Notes under the pieces: generated by a model
What the model was told of the DNA's origin: nothing
What the model saw: the letters and a program-made list of their open reading frames with translations, nothing else
The model's database searches: none
In this document: positions 1 through 7,754 of the stretch, in pieces
Numbering within the stretch: position 1 is the first letter of the stretch
Layout of the letters: each line of letters starts with the position of its first letter
Origin: Bacillota bacterium
GTDB taxonomy: Bacteria; Bacillota; Clostridia; Christensenellales; SZUA-584
Direction: 5' to 3'
DNA length: 39,048 nt
NCBI GenBank assembly: GCA_023460085.1
Contig: JAEWRI010000028.1
Span: forward strand, 1 to 39,048
Position numbers and translations under genes: made by a program

Positions 1-62
1 GTCTCAACAACATGCTGTTTAAATTCCCCGGTATACTGCTTGTTCGTTTTCCCTCTTGGCAT
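1..62 (-). CDS. IS3-family transposase OrfA, 5' fragment
   Basis: Only the first 20 or so codons are inside the window, read on the minus strand from an ATG at 62-60. The peptide begins MPRGKTNKQYTGEFKQHVVE, which resembles the start of the small helix-turn-helix OrfA of IS3-family elements of the IS150 type. OrfA binds the element ends and, through a frameshift, forms part of the OrfAB transposase. A G-rich ribosome binding site lies just upstream (minus strand, about 71-77). The rest of the gene is beyond the window edge, so I cannot tell whether it is intact. Confidence 0.75.
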   Translation of the reverse strand, partial: MPRGKTNKQYTGEFKQHVVE

Positions 63-125
63 ATAAATACACCCCCAAAGCTATTTTCAGTATATCATAC
101 TGTCTAACTTTAGGGGTGCAGTTCA
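1..125 (-). mobile_element. End of an IS3-family insertion sequence
   Basis: The element end is marked by the terminal inverted repeat at 101-125, which on the minus strand begins TGAACTGCACCCCTAAAG and ends AGTTAGACA. This is the classic end of IS3/IS150-like elements. The transposase start lies 39 bp inside it, as expected for the left end. The body of the element extends off the window. Target-site duplication cannot be checked without the other end. Confidence 0.8.
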
Positions 126-280
126 AATACCAGCCGGTTTTTGTTTTGCGCGAATTGCGGACATGAATGCTAACAGCCAGTTAACAAAAGTGTGAATCGT
201 GTGTGAAACCCGTCTGACAGGGCTAATGCGGCCGCGGTAAAAGACGATGGAATCATCAGGAGGGAGAAAGGAAGGTATCA

Positions 281-583
281 GTGAACATCTCATCGGTTAC
301 TTCGTCGTCGGGCAGTTACGCGGCGACAGACAGCGCAAGCAAGGTGGAGAGGCTGCAAAAGCAGCTGAAGACGCTGCAGAAACAGATGGAGACCCTGCAA
401 AACAGCGACACCAGCTCCGAAGAAAAGGAAGCTATGCAGCAGACGCTGCAGGCGCAAATTGCACAGGTGCAGGCGCAGATTCAGGCGATTCAGACGCAGG
501 CGAAAAGCGAAAGTCCGACGCAGACAAGCGAGCCCGCAAAAGCTCCGACTCCTGCCGAAAACCTCATCGATATCTCCATATAG
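281..583 (+). CDS. FlxA-like coiled-coil protein
   Basis: This is a 100-residue protein starting at GTG 281, with a good site (AAGGAAGG) five bases upstream. It has a Ser-rich N-terminus (MNISSVTSSSGSYA). Residues about 22-75 form a Gln/Leu/Lys-rich coiled coil with repeated KQLKTLQKQMETLQ and QAQIAQVQAQIQ patterns, followed by a Pro/Thr/Ser-rich tail. This layout matches the FlxA-like family. Those proteins are small, have no enzymatic motif, and in some bacteria are co-regulated with flagella; nothing here points to flagella. The gene stands alone between an IS end and a terminator. The family call rests on composition and pattern only. Confidence 0.6.
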   Translation: MNISSVTSSSGSYAATDSASKVERLQKQLKTLQKQMETLQNSDTSSEEKEAMQQTLQAQIAQVQAQIQAIQTQAKSESPTQTSEPAKAPTPAENLIDISI

Positions 584-593
584 GGGCAGACAA

Positions 594-618
594 AAAACCT
601 CACCGCAAGTGAGGTTTT
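594..618. terminator. Bidirectional intrinsic terminator
   Basis: A 10-bp perfect stem (594-603 with 609-618) encloses a 5-nt loop. Both strands end in runs of T, and it lies between the convergent FlxA-like and ankyrin genes, so it can serve both. Confidence 0.85.
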
Positions 619-640
619 CTGCTAATCAGGGAGAACCGAT

Positions 641-1273
641 TTATAGACGCTCGAAGGGGTAATACATCGAACGGCGGCCATCCCGCAGCCAGTCGTTGGT
701 AGAACGCGAATGGCTGGTATGGCCGAAATCCAGATCCGCCCCATGTTCCTCCAGCAGATAGTAGCAATCCATACTTTGGCCGCTGTCTTTAAAATCCGGG
801 ATGGCCCAGATAAACCGCACCAGCGGGGTCGTGCCCTTATCGTCGAACACATTCAATTCTGCTCCACACCGGAGCAGCATCCGGGTGAAGGCGAAACTGG
901 CGCATTCCAGGGCGTTGAATATGGGCGGACGCATGCTATCGTCTCCGTCCGGCGGGGGAAGAGGATTGTACACGGGCTCCATGGGATATACGGTGCTCAT
1001 TCCGTAATTAACGTTGGCACCGGAATCTATCAGTGCCTGGCCCACTTCGGTCATGTCTCGCGCGGCTGCACATAAAAGCGCAAACTGAATGTCGAAATAC
1101 CCGTACGGGTTGTGTTTGAGTTTGCGCAGCTGCCGGTAGATTTCCGGCTCGTAGCCGGATCGGACCGCGTCGGAGAGTTTTAAATGCTTTTCGTAATCAT
1201 ACTCCTTCAACCTTTTCTCCTCCTGCTGCTTGATGGTCTGAATTAAGGGAGCGCTATCGGCGTAATGGGGCAT
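641..1273 (-). CDS. Ankyrin-repeat protein
   Basis: The protein has 210 residues. After a charged helical N-terminus (about 1-45), two to four degenerate ankyrin units can be seen. One is around residues 62-92, with LLCAAARDMTEVGQALIDSGANVN. Another is around 118-143, with NALECASFAFTRMLLRCGAELNVFD. A third is around 165-185, with YYLLEEHGADLDFG. The repeated 'LL..GA.LN' is the family hallmark. Ankyrin repeats bind partner proteins, and no enzymatic domain or signal peptide is visible. The ATG at 1273 has no clear ribosome binding site and an in-frame TAG lies two codons upstream, so the start is uncertain or translation is weak. It is probably an accessory gene, given its place in the AT-richer left segment. 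Confidence 0.7.
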   Translation of the reverse strand: MPHYADSAPLIQTIKQQEEKRLKEYDYEKHLKLSDAVRSGYEPEIYRQLRKLKHNPYGYFDIQFALLCAAARDMTEVGQALIDSGANVNYGMSTVYPMEPVYNPLPPPDGDDSMRPPIFNALECASFAFTRMLLRCGAELNVFDDKGTTPLVRFIWAIPDFKDSGQSMDCYYLLEEHGADLDFGHTSHSRSTNDWLRDGRRSMYYPFERL

Positions 1274-1394
1274 GCGCTAATTGAAGTTTCGACACAACCA
1301 GAGAAATTCCTCTATAACTATAAACATCTGGTCATGGCTTGCTGCCAGAAAAGTGATAAAAGAGATGAAGTGCGCGGCTGAAACATACGCAGAC

Positions 1395-1675
1395 CTTTTA
1401 GGGATTTTAGGGATATTTTGCAGCACTTCTGTTTCAGCATCACCATTGGAATTTTGGGTATATTGTGTATGTTTTTCAGTAAAACCAAAAGGCGCTGACC
1501 TTTTAGGTCCTTTTAGGTACCCTTTTGATAGAGATTTATTTGAATTTACAGGTGCCAATACGCAGTGTACGATGATAAGGCAAAGGCTTTTAGTACTATT
1601 AGGGATGTTTTTCAGCAATGTTACGGATGCCACACTTCCCGAACAGCATCAGAAATTTTGGGTATTTTGGGTATG
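1395..1675 (+). repeat. Cluster A of 9-nt dimer repeats
   Basis: The gap 1274-1726 contains no convincing gene. Instead it carries five dimers of a roughly 9-nt unit with consensus TTTTRGGKA: 1395-1414 (TTTTAGGGATTTTAGGGAT type), 1452-1471, 1501-1520, 1588-1606 and 1656-1675 (TTTTGGGTATTTTGGGTAT). AGG-type and GGGTA-type dimers follow one another with 27-70 nt of non-repetitive spacer between them. Both strands stay open by chance over much of the region because of these repeats. A related cluster in the opposite orientation lies at 2367-2638. Confidence 0.7.
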
Positions 1676-1726
1676 TATTTTATAAATCCCCCAGTTGAAC
1701 CAATGGCATGGCGATAGTCATCTGTC

Positions 1727-2206
1727 TTAATTGACGTATACTACAAAAGCATAAGTAACGGTTCCTTGTACCCAAGTGCCGGTTATTTCATATACTGCAT
1801 ACCCTTTCAATTCCGGTGTTACGATTGTATTATCGACTACAGCTTGTTGAACAGACTGATTTTCTTCCCAGATGCTAACGCTTAAATCTGAAGGTTTATC
1901 GCTGAAACTGAATGCCAGCGAAGATTTGGGAGAAACATTTAATGGAGATGCGCCTTTCACTAATTCAGGCGGAGCACTGGAGTCAAATTCAATGGTTGTT
2001 TCAGTGCCGTCATGATTAGCATACGTCCAGTGATATGTTCCCCTGACAGCATTCATACTTGTATCCTGATATAATATCGTTAATGTAGGGGGACTAGCCG
2101 ATTGAGCGTTTCTGTCCAAGGAATCTGAACGCTTTCCACATCCCGCAAACACAACGAATGTAAGACATATGATAAACATGAATAATGACTTCTTGATACA
2201 TACCAT
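1727..2206 (-). CDS. Small secreted lipoprotein of unknown function
   Basis: The protein has 159 residues from ATG 2206, which sits eight bases after an AGAGG site; a GTG three codons upstream is less well placed. Residues 1-22 are a lipoprotein signal: a Lys-containing start, a hydrophobic stretch (LFMFIICLTFVVF) and a lipobox ending in AGC, so the mature N-terminus would be a lipidated Cys. The remainder has no known catalytic motif. It contains the pattern NAVRGTYHWTY and ends GTWVQGTVTYAFVVYVN, a beta-rich style found in small Gram-positive lipoproteins. GC content is visibly lower than in the core genes, and inverted repeat clusters flank it on both sides, suggesting acquired DNA. Confidence 0.75.
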   Translation of the reverse strand: MVCIKKSLFMFIICLTFVVFAGCGKRSDSLDRNAQSASPPTLTILYQDTSMNAVRGTYHWTYANHDGTETTIEFDSSAPPELVKGASPLNVSPKSSLAFSFSDKPSDLSVSIWEENQSVQQAVVDNTIVTPELKGYAVYEITGTWVQGTVTYAFVVYVN

Positions 2207-2366
2207 GGTATTCACCTCTGATTCAGATTAAAAGTGTGACGATTACAAAGACATAAAGGTTCCAAGTATATCAAAAAGACACAAAAGGTACGGCGATTAT
2301 TGCGCACTTGATTTATCGAAAAACCTCAAATTAACAAGTAATCTTTATGGTGAAATACGGAGCAGC

Positions 2367-2638
2367 ATACACAAAATACACAAGGGTATGGCTTTCTGAT
2401 TCGCTGAAAAAGGTCCCTGAAAGGGGGGAACTCAGCCGATGGGTCAAAATCTGCAGAAAAACATTCCTAAAAGTACTAAAAGGGTAGTCTTGGTGCCTTT
2501 CCTGTTTGAAAACCGTCGCTGGAAATCGGTGAAAGCAACGGTGCGTCTTTGAGAATATGCAGAAATAAATACCCAGAATACCCAAAATTAGCGAGCAAGC
2601 AGTTTCATGGCGGACGAAACATTCCTGAAAGACCTGAA
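2367..2638 (-). repeat. Cluster B of 9-nt dimer repeats (inverted relative to A)
   Basis: The gap 2216-2705 has no gene. Read on the minus strand it carries five dimers like those of cluster A: 2621-2638 (TTTCAGGTCTTTCAGGAAT), 2569-2589 (TTTTGGGTATTCTGGGTAT), 2461-2483 (CCTTTTAGTACTTTTAGGAA), 2406-2425 and 2367-2390 (CCTTGTGTATTTTGTGTATG). The order of AGG-type and GGGTA-type dimers matches cluster A, but spacings differ. The two clusters point toward each other across the lipoprotein gene. Confidence 0.65.
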
Positions 2639-2647
2639 ATGGGCTGC

Positions 2648-2677
2648 TTGCTCTGTCCGCCGTGCGTGTGGTATCAT
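2648..2677 (+). promoter_or_regulatory. Candidate promoter for the DMT transporter
   Basis: TTGCTC at 2648-2653 and TATCAT at 2672-2677 are separated by 18 bp and lie about 30 bp upstream of the transporter start. Confidence 0.4.
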
Positions 2678-2705
2678 CATGTGGAATTTTGCGCAAGGAG
2701 GCGCT

Positions 2706-3572
2706 ATGCGCTCTAACACCAAAGGCCCGCTGCTCATTGCCTTAACCGCGGTGCTGTGGAGCTTCGGCGGTCTGCTCATCAAGCTGATTCCGTGGGATGC
2801 GATGACCATCGTCGGGCTGCGCGCGCTGATTGCGGCTATCGTCATGGCGGTTTACATGCGGCGCGTGCGCATCACGTTCTCGCCCGCGGTGATACTGGGC
2901 GCGCTGTGTATGGCGGGCACGACGATACTCTTCGTATTTGCCAACAAGCTGACGAGCGCCGCCAATGCCATCGTGCTGCAGTACGTGTCGCCCATCTTCG
3001 TGCTGATATTCTCCGCGCTGTTCTTCGGCAAACGCTTCCGCGCATTCGACATCGCGGCGGTGGTCGTGGTGTTCTTTGGCATCGCGCTGTTCTTCTTCGA
3101 CGGTCTGGAGCCGGGCGTGATGCTGGGCAACATCCTTGCGGTGCTCGCGGGGGTGTGCTTCGCGGGCGTGTTCCTCATCAACCAGATGAAGGACGCCAAG
3201 CCGGAGGAATCGCTGCTGCTCGGCCACATCTTCAACGGGGTCATCAGCATCCCCTTCATCGTCACGCACTTAACCTTCGAGCCGCTGCCGTGGCTGTACA
3301 TTTCGCTGCTCGGCGTGTTCCAACTCGGCATCGCTTACGTGCTGTTCTCCATCGGCATCAAGACCACCCCGCCGGTTACCGCTTCGCTGATTGCCACGCT
3401 GGAGCCGCTGCTGAGCCCCGTCTGGGTGCTGCTGCTGACGGGGGAGAAGCCGGGGCTTTTCGCGCTCATCGGAGGCGTCGTCGTGCTGGGCACGGTCGTG
3501 GCGTACAGCGTACATTCGGCCCGGAGACTGAATGCGGAAAAAGAGCCCGCTCCGGCAGGCCAGACGCTTTAA
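2706..3572 (+). CDS. EamA/DMT-family membrane transporter
   Basis: The protein has 288 residues from ATG 2706, seven bases after AAGGAGG. It has about ten hydrophobic segments, arranged as two EamA halves. The first half starts PLLIALTAVLWSFGGLLIKLI and includes a GLRALIAAIVMAVYMRR loop. The second starts around GNILAVLAGVCFAGVFLINQMK and includes TASLIATLEPLLSPVWVLLLTGE, a typical EamA signature near the last helices. Members of the drug/metabolite transporter superfamily usually export amino acids or metabolites, or act as permeases for small solutes; the substrate cannot be read from sequence. It stands alone, with its own promoter upstream and repeats downstream. Confidence 0.85.
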   Translation: MRSNTKGPLLIALTAVLWSFGGLLIKLIPWDAMTIVGLRALIAAIVMAVYMRRVRITFSPAVILGALCMAGTTILFVFANKLTSAANAIVLQYVSPIFVLIFSALFFGKRFRAFDIAAVVVVFFGIALFFFDGLEPGVMLGNILAVLAGVCFAGVFLINQMKDAKPEESLLLGHIFNGVISIPFIVTHLTFEPLPWLYISLLGVFQLGIAYVLFSIGIKTTPPVTASLIATLEPLLSPVWVLLLTGEKPGLFALIGGVVVLGTVVAYSVHSARRLNAEKEPAPAGQTL

Positions 3573-3649
3573 AAGTGTCTGATATATGATCACAATCAAT
3601 AGAGCACGCAGCCTTTGCTGTCACGGCGAGGAAAAAGCCTCTGCTATAT

Positions 3650-4290
3650 GTCATGCTGAGGAGCAACGCGACGAAGCATCTTAACGCGGCAGGGGTCTGA
3701 TAAGATCCTTCCCCGCTATCGCGCGTCAGGATGACACCGGGACGTGCTGTGGCGGCGGAAACGGTGCAGCGCGGATCGCCCGGCACCCCTGTCATGGGGA
3801 GAAAAAAGCCCCTCAACGGTCATGCTGAGGAGCAACGCACCGAAGCATCCTTGACAGGGCAGGGCTTCATCAGATCCTTCCTCGCTATCGCGCGTCAGGA
3901 TGACATCGGGACGTGCTGTGGCGGTGGAAACGGTGCAGCACGGCTCGCCCGGCACCCCTGTCATGCGGAGAAAAAAGCCCCTCAACGGTCATGCTGAGGA
4001 GCAACGCTCCGAAGCATCTTTGATATGGGAGGAGCCTCATCAGATCCTTCCTCGCTATCGCGCGTCAGGATGACACCGGGATGTACTGTGGCGGCGGAAA
4101 CGGTGCAACGCGGTTCGCCCAGCGCCAGCTCCGCCTGTCATGCGGAGAAAAAAGCCCCTCAACGGTCATGCTGAGGAGCAACGCGCCGAAGCATCTTTGA
4201 CAGGGCAGGGGTCTCATCAGATCCTTCCTCGCTATCGCGCGTCAGGATGACGTCGGGACGTGTTGCGGCGGCGGAAACGGTGGAGGGAGT
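3650..4290. repeat. Four tandem copies of a 169-177 bp palindromic repeat
   Basis: Units begin with GTCATGCTGAGGAGCAACGC at 3650, 3819, 3988 and 4165. Each has a left arm (GTCATGCTGAGGAGCAACG...GAAGCATCT) and a right arm (AGATCCTTCCTCGC...GCGTCAGGATGAC) that form an imperfect inverted repeat of about 33 bp. A conserved GC-rich connector follows (GGGACGTGCTGTGGCGGCGG...CATGCGGAGAAAAAAGCC). These fill the gap between the transporter and the GIY-YIG gene; no gene is seen in 3573-4291. They are the type of intergenic 'GTCATxCTGA...TCAGGATGAC' hairpin scattered in many bacterial genomes. The last unit runs directly into the 3' end of the nuclease gene. Confidence 0.9.
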
Positions 4291-4291
4291 C

Positions 4292-4576
4292 TTACCCCCC
4301 CCATTGTGCGGAGAGATCATGCCAGCCCGGGTTATTCTGTTCAATCAGCGCAAGCTTCTTGGCTCTTGTCCATCCTTTGATTTGCTTTTCTTTCGCAATG
4401 GCTGCCTTAACATCGGCTGTACAATCAAAATAAACGAGCTTGTGGATATTATACTTACTAGTAAAGCCCTTAATCAGATGATTCCGGTGCTCAAACAAGC
4501 GGCGTTCCAGATTGTTTGTCATGCCGGTGTAAAGCACTTTGTCATTCCAGTTGGAGAGGATATAGACGTAGTACAT
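4292..4576 (-). CDS. GIY-YIG nuclease, UPF0213/YhbQ-like
   Basis: The protein has 94 residues from ATG 4576, which follows a GAGGG; a longer form from 4615 is possible but less family-like. It opens MYYVYILSNWNDKVLYTGMT, where YVYIL and LYTGMT are the GIY and YIG motifs. NNLERRLFEHR follows with the conserved Arg, and KLVYFDCTADVKAAIAKEKQIKGW carries the metal-binding Glu region. These are one-domain endonucleases found mostly as stand-alone genes; their roles are poorly known, with DNA cleavage inferred from the fold. The gene is embedded between palindromic repeat copies: unit four abuts its 3' end and a right-arm fragment lies just upstream at 4640-4675. Its last codons align loosely with the repeat's connector. 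Confidence 0.85.
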   Translation of the reverse strand: MYYVYILSNWNDKVLYTGMTNNLERRLFEHRNHLIKGFTSKYNIHKLVYFDCTADVKAAIAKEKQIKGWTRAKKLALIEQNNPGWHDLSAQWGG

Positions 4577-4639
4577 CGCCCTCAGTTCTCCGACATTATT
4601 GATTGTAGCTGGCAACCAAAAGAGCCATTACGCAATGCA

Positions 4640-4675
4640 GTCCTCGCGGGCACTCGTCAGGATGACACTAAGAGA
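4640..4675. repeat. Fragment of the palindromic repeat
   Basis: This stretch (TCCTCGCGGGC...CGTCAGGATGAC) matches the right arm of the four units at 3650-4290, including the terminal GTCAGGATGAC. It places repeat sequence on both sides of the GIY-YIG gene. Confidence 0.7.
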
Positions 4676-4714
4676 CGTATGCGAAGGAGCAAGCATAGAC
4701 GACTGAACAGCCCT

Positions 4715-5302
4715 TCATTCCCCGTCCCGGCACACCGCGCCCAGCAGCATGTCCAGCTCCGCATCCGTGCGCGCCACCACGTCATACCTGTAGTCGTGCA
4801 GGCACCAGTCGATGATGCAGCCGCGCACAAACTTGATGAGCAGCTCCGTCACATACTCCGGCTCCATGCCGTCTTTCAGCAGCCCCTGCGCCTTGGCCTC
4901 GCGGGCGTAATGCAGCACCCGCTGATAATACTCGCGGCTGGGGTCGGCGGCGGACTTGTTCTTGTCGGCTAATATGTTCTGATAGTACTCGGTGATGAGC
5001 GGCCCGGCCTCGCGCACGATGAACGCGGTCTGCGTCAGCAGCACGCTTTTCGTGCGCTCCACGGGAGAGCCCTCGCCCGGCTTCAGCTCTTCGTTCAGGG
5101 TGGCGTCGAACAACAGGAACGAGTGGTTCATCAGCTCCTGCTTGGACGCAAAGTGATGGTAGAACGCGCCCACCGACACGCCCGCCGCCGCGCAGATGTC
5201 CCGGATGGTGGTGTTCTGCCAGCCCTTTTCGCGCGTCAGGCGCGTCGCCGCGATGAGGATATTCGTCGTCGTTTTCAGCGTGCGGTCGCTGTTGGTCTGC
5301 AT
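4715..5302 (-). CDS. TetR/AcrR-family transcriptional regulator
   Basis: The protein has 195 residues, starting eight bases after a GGAGG. Residues about 10-57 are the TetR DNA-binding domain: ILIAATRLTREKGWQNTTIRDI, then the recognition region AAAGVSVGAFYHHFASKQEL, with the usual YHHF. The rest is an all-helical ligand-binding and dimerisation domain. It is transcribed divergently from the flavoprotein/aconitase X operon across a 166-bp gap, so it most likely represses that operon and itself, releasing when a substrate or product of the pathway binds. The ligand cannot be deduced. Confidence 0.9.
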   Translation of the reverse strand: MQTNSDRTLKTTTNILIAATRLTREKGWQNTTIRDICAAAGVSVGAFYHHFASKQELMNHSFLLFDATLNEELKPGEGSPVERTKSVLLTQTAFIVREAGPLITEYYQNILADKNKSAADPSREYYQRVLHYAREAKAQGLLKDGMEPEYVTELLIKFVRGCIIDWCLHDYRYDVVARTDAELDMLLGAVCRDGE

Positions 5303-5332
5303 GCATCCGCCTCCAAAGGCAATATCAATTAT

Positions 5333-5398
5333 ATTATATCACATATGTCAAATCTGCATATCCGGGTTATTGACAGAAAAATCACAGCATGATAGAGT
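5333..5398. promoter_or_regulatory. Divergent promoter region of tetR and the flavoprotein operon
   Basis: On the plus strand, TTGACA (5370-5375) and TAGAGT (5393-5398) are 17 bp apart. On the minus strand there is an extended -10 (TGATATAAT) near 5333-5341. Between them, ATATG and CATAT at about 5343-5361 form a weak inverted repeat with a 9-bp gap, a candidate TetR operator. The promoter assignment is moderately firm; the operator is a guess. Confidence 0.5.
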
Positions 5399-5468
5399 AA
5401 AAACAGAACATCGTTCGGTTTTTCAACTCATATAAATGAACATCACCACAGAAAGCGAGGGAAATGCG

Positions 5469-7742
5469 ATGAAGACAGACCCCATTGTGCAATCGCTCGT
5501 GGACAGCTACGGCAGCTGGGTAGCAAGCGACTGCGAAAACAAGGCGGGCGGCACCGGGCGCATGACGAAGGAGCTATATCCCTTTGACGCCATGTTCACG
5601 CCCATCCGCGTCAACCGCGTGACCATCAAGAACCGGCTCGTGATGGCGCCCATGGGCAACATCGACATGGCGGAGGAGACGGGGCGTCCCAACGACAAGA
5701 TGCTGCAGTACTTTTATGCGCGCGCCAAGGGCGGCGTGGGCCTCATCACCACCGGCCTCATCCCCATCAGCCACGGCGTAGACCCGTCCGTGACGGAGCT
5801 CGGGCATCTGTCCTACTTCCCGCGTATCGACCGCAGCCGCACCGTATTTTCGGGCTGGCGCGACCTCGCGCAGGGCGTACACGCCTATGGCAGCAAGATA
5901 TTTGTGCAGCTGACGGCGGGGCTCGGGCGCGTGGGCAATCCGCAGTGCCTCATCAACGAGCTGAAGTTTCCGGTGTCGGCCTCGTTCAACCCGAACTTCT
6001 ACATCCCGCAGATTCCGTGCGTGCGCTTAAGCGACGGCAAGCTCAAGAAAATCATCAAAAACGCGGGGCAGGCCACGGCGGACGCGAAAGCCGCAGGGCT
6101 GGACGGCGTATATCTGCATGGGCATGAAGGCTACCTCTTAGAGCAGCTCACCAACCGGGCGTTCAACCGCCGCAAGCTGGGGCGCTACGCCGACTGGCAG
6201 CGTTTCGGCATCGACATCGTAAAGGAGCTACGCCGCCGCGGCGGGGACGAATACCCCATCATGTACCGCATCGATCTCTCTCTGGCGCTGAACGAGACCT
6301 ACGGCGAGCAGGGTATGAACACCCCCGCGCTGAAGAAGTTCAAGAACGGGCGCACCATCCAGCAGACGCTGGAGTATATGGCCAACCTCGTTAAGGCCGG
6401 TGTGGACATGTTCGACGTCGACCTCGGCTGCTACGACAACTGGTGGCTGCCGCATCCGCCGGCAGGCATGCCCGCGGGCTGCTTCCTCGATATCTCGCGC
6501 ATCGCCAAGGAGTACTTCGCGAAGAAGGGCATCCAGTCCAACGCGGGGCTGGAAGTGCCGGTCGTCGCGGTAGGCAAGCTGGGTTATCCCGACATCGCCG
6601 AGAAAGCGCTGCGCGACGGACAGTGTGACATGGTGATGCTGGGACGTCCGCTGCTGGCCGACCCCGAATGGCCGAACAAGGCGTACGCGGGACATGTCGA
6701 CGCTATCCGCCCGTGCATCGGCTGTCAGGAGGGCTGCATCAACGAGTTCGTGGACGGCGGGCATCCGCAGTGCGCCGTGAACCCGCGCACCGGCTTCGAG
6801 CATATCATCGCGGAGACCCCGGCTCCCGCCGCTAAGCCAAAGCGCATCGCCGTGGTGGGCGCAGGCCCCGCAGGCGTCGTGTTCTCGGTCATCGCGGCGC
6901 GGCGCGGCCACAAGGTGGATCTGTATGAGAAGTCCGGCGAGATCGGCGGCAAGATTATCCCGGGCAGCATGCCGAAGATTAAGTACGAGGTGGGCAATTA
7001 CCGCAAATACCTCTCCGGACTGCTGAAGGACGCCGAGAAGACAGGCAACTTAACCGTGCATTTCAATGCTCCGGTCAGCGCCGAATCGTTGCGGGAGCTG
7101 CACTACGACAGCATCGTGTTTGCCGTGGGCACCACCTCCGGCACGCCGAAAATCCCCGGCATCGAGAAGGCCAAAACCGTGCAGGCGACCGACCTGCTCT
7201 GCGATGCGAGGCTCATCGGCGACGCGAAGAAAATCGTGGTGGTGGGCGGCGGCGTGGTGGGCTGCGAGACGGCCTACTGGCTGAAGTACGAGCATGGCCG
7301 CGAAGTTACCGTGGTCGAGATGCTGCCCAACATGATGGACGGCGCGTGCACCGCCAACCGCGGACATCTCATCCACTACTTAAAGAAAGCGGGCGTATCG
7401 CTGCTTAACTGCGCAAAGGTCAAGGCGTTCGATGAAAACCGTGTGGTTGTCACGCGCAACGTCTCGGCAGGCGCACCGGATGCGTACAACACCTGGCAGC
7501 CTATACTGCCCAAGAATATCGAGAACCCGCTGGCGAAGAAGCTGGGACCGGAGGAGAAGGAAGAGACACTGGAAGCCGATTTCGTGGTGCTCGCGATGGG
7601 CGGCCGCCCGGACGATACCCTCTTTTTCGAGGCGCAGCGCATCCACGCCGCGCCGGAGCTGCACAACATCGGCGACAGCTTCGCGTCGGGACGCGTGCTG
7701 GAAGCTACGCGCGCTGCAAACGCGCTGGCATCCGCGATATAA
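5469..7742 (+). CDS. Old-Yellow-Enzyme-type 2-enoate/2,4-dienoyl-CoA reductase family flavoprotein
   Basis: The protein has 757 residues from ATG 5469, eight bases after AGCGAGGG; ATG 5436 is less well supported. Residues about 35-420 form the FMN-binding OYE barrel (FTPIRVNRVTIKNRLVMAPM near its start). A 4Fe-4S motif follows, CIGCQEGCINEF, with a fourth Cys in HPQCAVNP. Next come an FAD-binding GAGPAGVVFSVIAARRG and an NAD(P)-binding VVVGGGVVGCETAYWL. This is the full architecture of NADH:flavin oxidoreductases that reduce a C=C next to a carboxylate or thioester, passing electrons NADH-FAD-FeS-FMN. It leads an operon with aconitase X, 12 bp upstream of the large subunit. The natural substrate is unknown. 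Confidence 0.9.
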   Translation: MKTDPIVQSLVDSYGSWVASDCENKAGGTGRMTKELYPFDAMFTPIRVNRVTIKNRLVMAPMGNIDMAEETGRPNDKMLQYFYARAKGGVGLITTGLIPISHGVDPSVTELGHLSYFPRIDRSRTVFSGWRDLAQGVHAYGSKIFVQLTAGLGRVGNPQCLINELKFPVSASFNPNFYIPQIPCVRLSDGKLKKIIKNAGQATADAKAAGLDGVYLHGHEGYLLEQLTNRAFNRRKLGRYADWQRFGIDIVKELRRRGGDEYPIMYRIDLSLALNETYGEQGMNTPALKKFKNGRTIQQTLEYMANLVKAGVDMFDVDLGCYDNWWLPHPPAGMPAGCFLDISRIAKEYFAKKGIQSNAGLEVPVVAVGKLGYPDIAEKALRDGQCDMVMLGRPLLADPEWPNKAYAGHVDAIRPCIGCQEGCINEFVDGGHPQCAVNPRTGFEHIIAETPAPAAKPKRIAVVGAGPAGVVFSVIAARRGHKVDLYEKSGEIGGKIIPGSMPKIKYEVGNYRKYLSGLLKDAEKTGNLTVHFNAPVSAESLRELHYDSIVFAVGTTSGTPKIPGIEKAKTVQATDLLCDARLIGDAKKIVVVGGGVVGCETAYWLKYEHGREVTVVEMLPNMMDGACTANRGHLIHYLKKAGVSLLNCAKVKAFDENRVVVTRNVSAGAPDAYNTWQPILPKNIENPLAKKLGPEEKEETLEADFVVLAMGGRPDDTLFFEAQRIHAAPELHNIGDSFASGRVLEATRAANALASAI

Positions 7743-7754
7743 GGAGGCGAAGAT

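Noticed and set aside
1277..1685. Overlapping open frames of about 120-134 codons on both strands between the ankyrin and lipoprotein genes
   Set aside because: Their peptides are low-complexity translations of the 9-nt dimer repeats (LLGILGIF, FWVFWV; on the other strand NIPKIPK), with no ribosome sites.
3716..3997. Open frames of about 90 codons inside the palindromic repeats
   Set aside because: They recur in each repeat copy with shifted ends and lack ribosome sites; the conservation is of DNA, not protein.
3650..4290. Possible CRISPR array
   Set aside because: Units are 169-177 bp, nearly contiguous, internally palindromic and without unique spacers; no cas genes nearby.
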